Assembly (NCBI GenBank): GCA_041477655.1
Contig: JBGOUP010000005.1
Span: 1 to 30,589, forward strand
Reading direction: 5' to 3'
Length of the DNA stretch: 30,589 nt
Source of the DNA: JBGOUP01 sp041477655
GTDB lineage: Bacteria; Patescibacteriota; UBA1384; 2-12-FULL-50-11
Shown here: one piece after another, positions 27,629-30,589 of the stretch
How positions within the stretch are numbered: position 1 is the stretch's first letter
Layout: each line of letters starts with the position of its first letter
Notes under the pieces: model-generated
The model's database searches: none
What the model was told of the DNA's origin: nothing
What the model saw: the letters and a program-made list of their open reading frames with translations, nothing else
Position numbers and translations under genes: made by a program

Positions 27629-28378
27629 ATGCCCGCACCGTGGTTAGTTGATTACTGGCAGGGGATGGCCGAAGTAACACTGCCATTTTTGCGAGGTCGT
27701 AAAGTGGCCGTTCAGCAGGTTTTCGATGGCAATGTTGTCTATCGTCGTCATGGCGGCAAGGGTCTGCCGACCAGCCGCGGCTGGATTCGGATAAATTCGA
27801 TTGACGAACTGATGGCTTGGGTGCATCTGCACACCTATTCATTTCATCCCCATTTGCTTGGAGAAAAAGATAGCTGGTTCGTTATTGACGTTGACGGCCG
27901 AGATGGCCATTCATTAGAGATAACCAAAATCGTTAGTTTAGAAATGAGCAATCTGCTAACCAAAAAAGGCTTAAAACATTTAATTAAATTTTCTGGTGGC
28001 AACGGTTTTCATTTTATGTGGTCGATTGGCCATAATCGACCTAATTGGCTAAGTTTTCGAAAGACCATTCGCAAGTTGGCGGCCGAGCTGGAACCGATTT
28101 TGGAAAAGAAATATCAGAACCAATTTCGTAGCCATATTCCTAAATCTTCGCCACTCATTATTACCAGCTCAAGCGACAGAGCTCACGCCAAATCCATTTT
28201 GCTCGACGAGCAGATTATTCATAAAAGCGCCGTTGTTCGTAGCCCTTATTCGATCCACCCAAAAACCGGCTTGGCTTCGGTGCCGCTGACTCTCGATCAA
28301 CTGGATGGCTTCACCACCGACCTGGCCCAGTTGAAGAACGTCAAGCCAAATCCTGTTACACTACCATTGAATGGCTAA
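27629..28378 (+). CDS. LigD-type primase-polymerase domain protein (AEP superfamily)
   Basis: 249 residues. WLVDYWQGMAEVTLPFLRGR matches the N-terminal LigD PolDom signature (YYxxVAxxMLPHLRGRP). The AEP motifs are present: DVDG in FVIDVDGRDG (motif I), SGGNGFHFMW (motif II, SGGxGxH) and VVRSPYSIHPKTGLASVPL (motif III region). Such enzymes make primers or fill gaps in DNA; in LigD they serve end joining. No ligase, nuclease or Ku is fused or nearby, so it acts as a stand-alone PrimPol. ATG is four bases from the 3' end of tRNA-Gly, so tRNA processing would give an almost leaderless mRNA; ATG 27665 is an alternative. Overlaps the next gene by eight bases. Confidence 0.85.
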   Translation: MPAPWLVDYWQGMAEVTLPFLRGRKVAVQQVFDGNVVYRRHGGKGLPTSRGWIRINSIDELMAWVHLHTYSFHPHLLGEKDSWFVIDVDGRDGHSLEITKIVSLEMSNLLTKKGLKHLIKFSGGNGFHFMWSIGHNRPNWLSFRKTIRKLAAELEPILEKKYQNQFRSHIPKSSPLIITSSSDRAHAKSILLDEQIIHKSAVVRSPYSIHPKTGLASVPLTLDQLDGFTTDLAQLKNVKPNPVTLPLNG

Positions 28379-28634
28379 ATTTGAGGTGACAAACCATTGG
28401 TTTAAAGCCAAGCGTTATGGTTGGGGTTGGACGCCAGCCAGCTGGCAGGGCTGGGCAATCATTGTTTGGATGGCTGCACTCATTATTTATCGAGCAACCA
28501 AACTAAACTCCTCTACTAATTCAATCTTCAACTTCTTCATTTACCTCACGATAATACTCGGAGCAACTGTTTGGTTGTGCTATCTAACCGGCGAAAAACC
28601 GACCTGGCGCTGGGCAAGAAAGAAAGATGCTTAG
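28371..28634 (+). CDS. Small two-helix membrane protein
   Basis: 87 residues. KRYGWGWTPASWQGWAIIVW leads into the first helix (about 27-42), and a second follows at about 54-72 (FFIYLTIILGATVWLCYL); then GEKPTWRWARKKDA at the cytoplasmic end. The GWGWTPASWQGW motif is seen in small uncharacterised membrane proteins of several bacteria and archaea. Overlaps both neighbours by eight bases, so it is coupled with the primase and TspO genes. Function unknown. Confidence 0.75.
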   Translation: MAKFEVTNHWFKAKRYGWGWTPASWQGWAIIVWMAALIIYRATKLNSSTNSIFNFFIYLTIILGATVWLCYLTGEKPTWRWARKKDA

Positions 28635-29025
28635 TTGGCGCGGTTGGTACGACACATTGCTTAAGCCAGGCTGGACGCCCTCGCCAATGGTGATCGGCAT
28701 AATTTGGACGTTCATCTATCCGATAATTATTGTTACCTACTCAATTGCCTTCTGGCGGATTGCCCACGGCAAGCTTCGTCATATGGCCCTTTATCCGCTA
28801 ATCATTAACCTAATTGCCAACGCCGCCTTTACCTATATTCAATTTGGCTTGAAGAATTTAACTTTTGCCACGGCCGATATTATTATTGTCTGGCTAACGA
28901 TAATTTGGAGCATTGCCGCCATGTGGCATCAGGCTCGGGTGTTAGCTTACTGGCAGTTTCCCTACTTGGCCTGGGTGACAATAGCTAGTATTTTACAGAT
29001 AAGCATCACCCTAGCCAACCGTTGA
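28627..29025 (+). CDS. tspO: TspO/MBR family membrane protein
   Basis: 132 residues with five membrane helices, slightly shorter than usual (about 155). WYDTLLKPGWTPSPMVIGIIW is the family's WYxxLxKPxWTPP opening, and FPYLAWVTIASILQISITLANR its end (PYLxWxxFAxxLN). The middle FTYIQFGLKNLTFATADIII matches the NxxWSxxFF helix loosely. TspO binds porphyrins and lipophilic ligands; the first helix seems to be partly missing. It ends an overlapping set of three genes behind tRNA-Gly. Confidence 0.85.
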   Translation: MLSWRGWYDTLLKPGWTPSPMVIGIIWTFIYPIIIVTYSIAFWRIAHGKLRHMALYPLIINLIANAAFTYIQFGLKNLTFATADIIIVWLTIIWSIAAMWHQARVLAYWQFPYLAWVTIASILQISITLANR

Positions 29026-29050
29026 CCAACAGGTTCATCGGGCGTATACT
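29022..29050 (+). promoter_or_regulatory. Promoter of the 149-aa membrane protein, leaderless
   Basis: TTGACC (29022-29027, overlapping the TspO stop), 17-base spacer, TATACT (29045-29050), then six bases and ATG 29057: the predicted start is the A of the ATG. No SD. Confidence 0.65.
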
Positions 29051-29056
29051 GCCAGC

Positions 29057-29506
29057 ATGAACGATCAGCCCATCCGAGAAGATAATCTACCCCAACCAAC
29101 CGACGAGACATCAATTAACGACAAACCGGAGCGACCAAAGCGACCAGTCGTTTCTCGACACACACTTCGGCTGGTTTTAATACTTCTGTTTGTGATTCTG
29201 GTTGCCGGATTTATTACTACCCTAGTTAGTATTGCCAAACGGGCCAAACACAAGACTCCAGAGACAACAGTCACTACCACAACACCAGTTACCCCTACAA
29301 CTCCCTCCATCCCAACCGCAACACCAGTTGAATTAACCCCAGCCCAATCAGACGCCCCCGCCAATTCGTTGTTGCCAAAAACAAGTAAGCCAAAGCCGAA
29401 AAAGCAAGTCATTGTGACTGAAGAATTTTCTAGTCAAGCCAGCGCTTCGGCCGAAGCCGGTGTAACTGCCGACGGCTCAACATTTGCCAACGCTACAGCC
29501 GACTGA
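29057..29506 (+). CDS. Membrane-anchored protein with Pro/Thr-rich tail, unknown
   Basis: 149 residues: an acidic/polar cytoplasmic start of about 36 residues, one transmembrane helix (LRLVLILLFVILVAGFITTL, about 37-57), a basic patch, then a low-complexity Thr/Pro/Val stretch and an Ala/Ser-rich end. No fold is visible; probably a surface tether or linker protein. Leaderless promoter directly upstream. Confidence 0.65.
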   Translation: MNDQPIREDNLPQPTDETSINDKPERPKRPVVSRHTLRLVLILLFVILVAGFITTLVSIAKRAKHKTPETTVTTTTPVTPTTPSIPTATPVELTPAQSDAPANSLLPKTSKPKPKKQVIVTEEFSSQASASAEAGVTADGSTFANATAD

Positions 29507-29522
29507 AAACCAACCATATCTA

Positions 29523-29551
29523 TTGACTTTTCGGCCCGGTTCTGCTAGAGT
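29523..29551 (+). promoter_or_regulatory. Promoter of the secreted propeller-like gene
   Basis: TTGACT (29523-29528), 17-base spacer, TAGAGT (29546-29551). Confidence 0.65.
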
Positions 29552-29588
29552 TGCCATACAAACTTCATACGTTAAGGAGAAGAAGCAC

Positions 29589-30470
29589 GTGAACAGAATT
29601 AGGTTATCTCTTACCGCGATCGTCATTCTCGTAGCGTCTGTTGGCTTCGGCCAACATCCAGAGAAGCCAATCTTCGGCTATGAGCCGGATTGGCAAAACC
29701 AAGTAATCGCTGTAATTGAAACAAATGGTGACGGCGGCGTCCATGACGCCACCACCGGCGGAACTCTCGTTCGGATTAAAGGACCGGTGTCGGCCATTCG
29801 GCTGTCACCATCGGGGACACAGGTGGCCGTGACTGTCTGTGACAAGACCAGCGTCTACGTCATTAGGATTTATGATTTGCTTAACGGCCACAAGCCGCGA
29901 ATCGTAAACTTTGTGCTGGGTATAATTCATCGGGATTCCCAACTCGCTTGGGAGTCCGAAGATTCCCTGCTGTTCTGTGGCTATACTGGAACCAGCGAGG
30001 CGCCAATCGCGAATATTTGGCGATACAGGGTCAGTAATTCGACTCTGGAACAGGTAACTAGCTTTAGGGATATCGATGGCGCCGTTGACCCGGAAACCGG
30101 GTCATTGGGCTTGGTGTTCGTCGGCACGGCCGATAGGTTGTTGTCCGTTGAAGACAGCCAAGCGCCGCTCTGCGGCATTTGGTATAGGGGTGGCAAGGAT
30201 GAGTTGATAGGTTCGTCCGGCGCGAAGCGCTGGCCGCGACTATCAATGTTCGCCAAAAAAATCACCTTTGTGGATCTTCAGCCAGATCCGGTGAGTGGGC
30301 TTACTGAGCCTCTAGTAGTGGTGAAGGGTATAAGGCTGAAGGACCCGCCAGTTTATTACGCAGGCCACAGCGCCTGTTTTTCACCTGGTGGCCAGTGGGT
30401 GGCCATCTCCCAGGAGGGGAAGATTAACTTCTTCCCAACCGGGTACCGTTTTCCCAAGCTCTGGCTTTAA
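29589..30470 (+). CDS. Secreted beta-propeller-like protein, unknown
   Basis: 293 residues from GTG 29589, with AAGGAG ten bases upstream. The signal peptide is MNRIRLSLTAIVILVASVGF, with a likely cleavage near GFG-Q. The mature part shows repeated short strands with SPSGTQVAVTVCD, WESEDSLLFCGY, DPETGSLGLVFVG and FSPGGQWVAISQEGKINFF, which are TolB/WD40-like blades ('SPDGxxIAF'). Four or five such units are visible, few for a full propeller. Its own promoter and strong terminator make it a single-gene unit. Role unknown; probably exported. Confidence 0.7.
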   Translation: MNRIRLSLTAIVILVASVGFGQHPEKPIFGYEPDWQNQVIAVIETNGDGGVHDATTGGTLVRIKGPVSAIRLSPSGTQVAVTVCDKTSVYVIRIYDLLNGHKPRIVNFVLGIIHRDSQLAWESEDSLLFCGYTGTSEAPIANIWRYRVSNSTLEQVTSFRDIDGAVDPETGSLGLVFVGTADRLLSVEDSQAPLCGIWYRGGKDELIGSSGAKRWPRLSMFAKKITFVDLQPDPVSGLTEPLVVVKGIRLKDPPVYYAGHSACFSPGGQWVAISQEGKINFFPTGYRFPKLWL

Positions 30471-30488
30471 CTCCAGACTGCCTCGAAC

Positions 30489-30525
30489 GCCCCGCGCTTT
30501 CATTGAAAGCGCGGGGCTTCTTTTT
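30489..30525. terminator. Strong intrinsic terminator
   Basis: GCCCCGCGCTTTC / GAAAGCGCGGGGC, thirteen pairs with an ATT loop, then TTCTTTTT. It lies between converging genes and probably serves both. Confidence 0.92.
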
Positions 30526-30528
30526 ATC

Positions 30529-30589
30529 CTAATTTTGCCGTAACAGTTCAACAAAGACTTCGCTTGGCAATTCAACCCGACCAACCGTC
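30529..30589 (-). CDS. C-terminal end of an unknown protein (window edge)
   Basis: Open on the minus strand from the edge to TAG at 30529-30531: TVGRVELPSEVFVELLRQN. The composition looks coding and the terminator hairpin is just downstream. Too short to identify. Confidence 0.45.
   Translation of the reverse strand, partial: TVGRVELPSEVFVELLRQN

Overview
The window looks like a chromosome segment of a small-genome bacterium, most likely a Patescibacteria/CPR lineage. This is an inference from gene content and gene style: many overlapping genes, minimal versions of normally longer proteins (an HU protein without its arm, a TruB without a PUA domain), RNase Y, membrane-anchored proteins with Thr-rich linkers, and single tRNA genes scattered between operons. 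TAA, TAG and TGA are all used as stops, so the TGA=Gly code of Gracilibacteria/SR1 is excluded. There is no rRNA, transposase, integrase or CRISPR array.

Layout. 1-7456: a secreted beta-helix protein (partial, minus strand) diverges from galT. A carbohydrate operon follows: GT4 glycosyltransferase, an (alpha/alpha) toroid protein, a Gfo/Idh/MocA oxidoreductase and a GH94 glycoside phosphorylase. 7668-10155: recG and a comEA-like protein. 10156-12665: tRNA-Leu(TAG), an unknown Cys/His-rich protein, a dihydroorotase-type amidohydrolase, a self-contained 66-aa gene with a near-ideal promoter, RBS and terminator, and tRNA-Phe. 12674-15606: a membrane protein, ribosomal protein S1 (four S1 domains), a degenerate metallo-beta-lactamase-fold protein and an NrnA-type DHH phosphoesterase, overlapping or nearly so. 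15607-18351: an accessory island with tRNA-Leu(TAA), tRNA-Val, tRNA fragments, a one-gene cassette between tRNA-3'-end direct repeats, a perfect 26-bp palindrome, and a shortened toxin-antitoxin pair next to a duplicated piece of glycosyltransferase gene. 18352-24217, mostly minus strand: glycosyltransferase, AI-2E transporter, truB, tRNA-Pro(CGG), an HU-like protein and rny; on the plus strand a 57-aa zinc-ribbon protein, tRNA-Arg and a Nudix gene split in two frames. 24358-30470: two paralogous surface proteins, a 4-TM protein, tRNA-Pro(TGG), a DUF192 protein, an alkyltransferase-like protein, tRNA-Gly, then a LigD/AEP-type primase-polymerase operon with TspO, and a secreted propeller-like protein.

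How the genes may work together. GH94 releases (or consumes) a sugar 1-phosphate, GalT interconverts sugar 1-phosphates and UDP-sugars, and the GT4 enzyme uses NDP-sugars, so 709-7456 can be read as one pathway for making or recycling a glycan. S1, the NrnA-like enzyme and RNase Y belong to translation and RNA turnover.

Two patterns stand out. First, 5' tRNA halves that stop at or before the anticodon loop, followed by strong hairpins and then an intact tRNA gene, occur three times; hairpin pairs without the half precede two further tRNAs. Second, several genes have a sigma70-like -10 box exactly six bases before the ATG, which predicts leaderless mRNAs.
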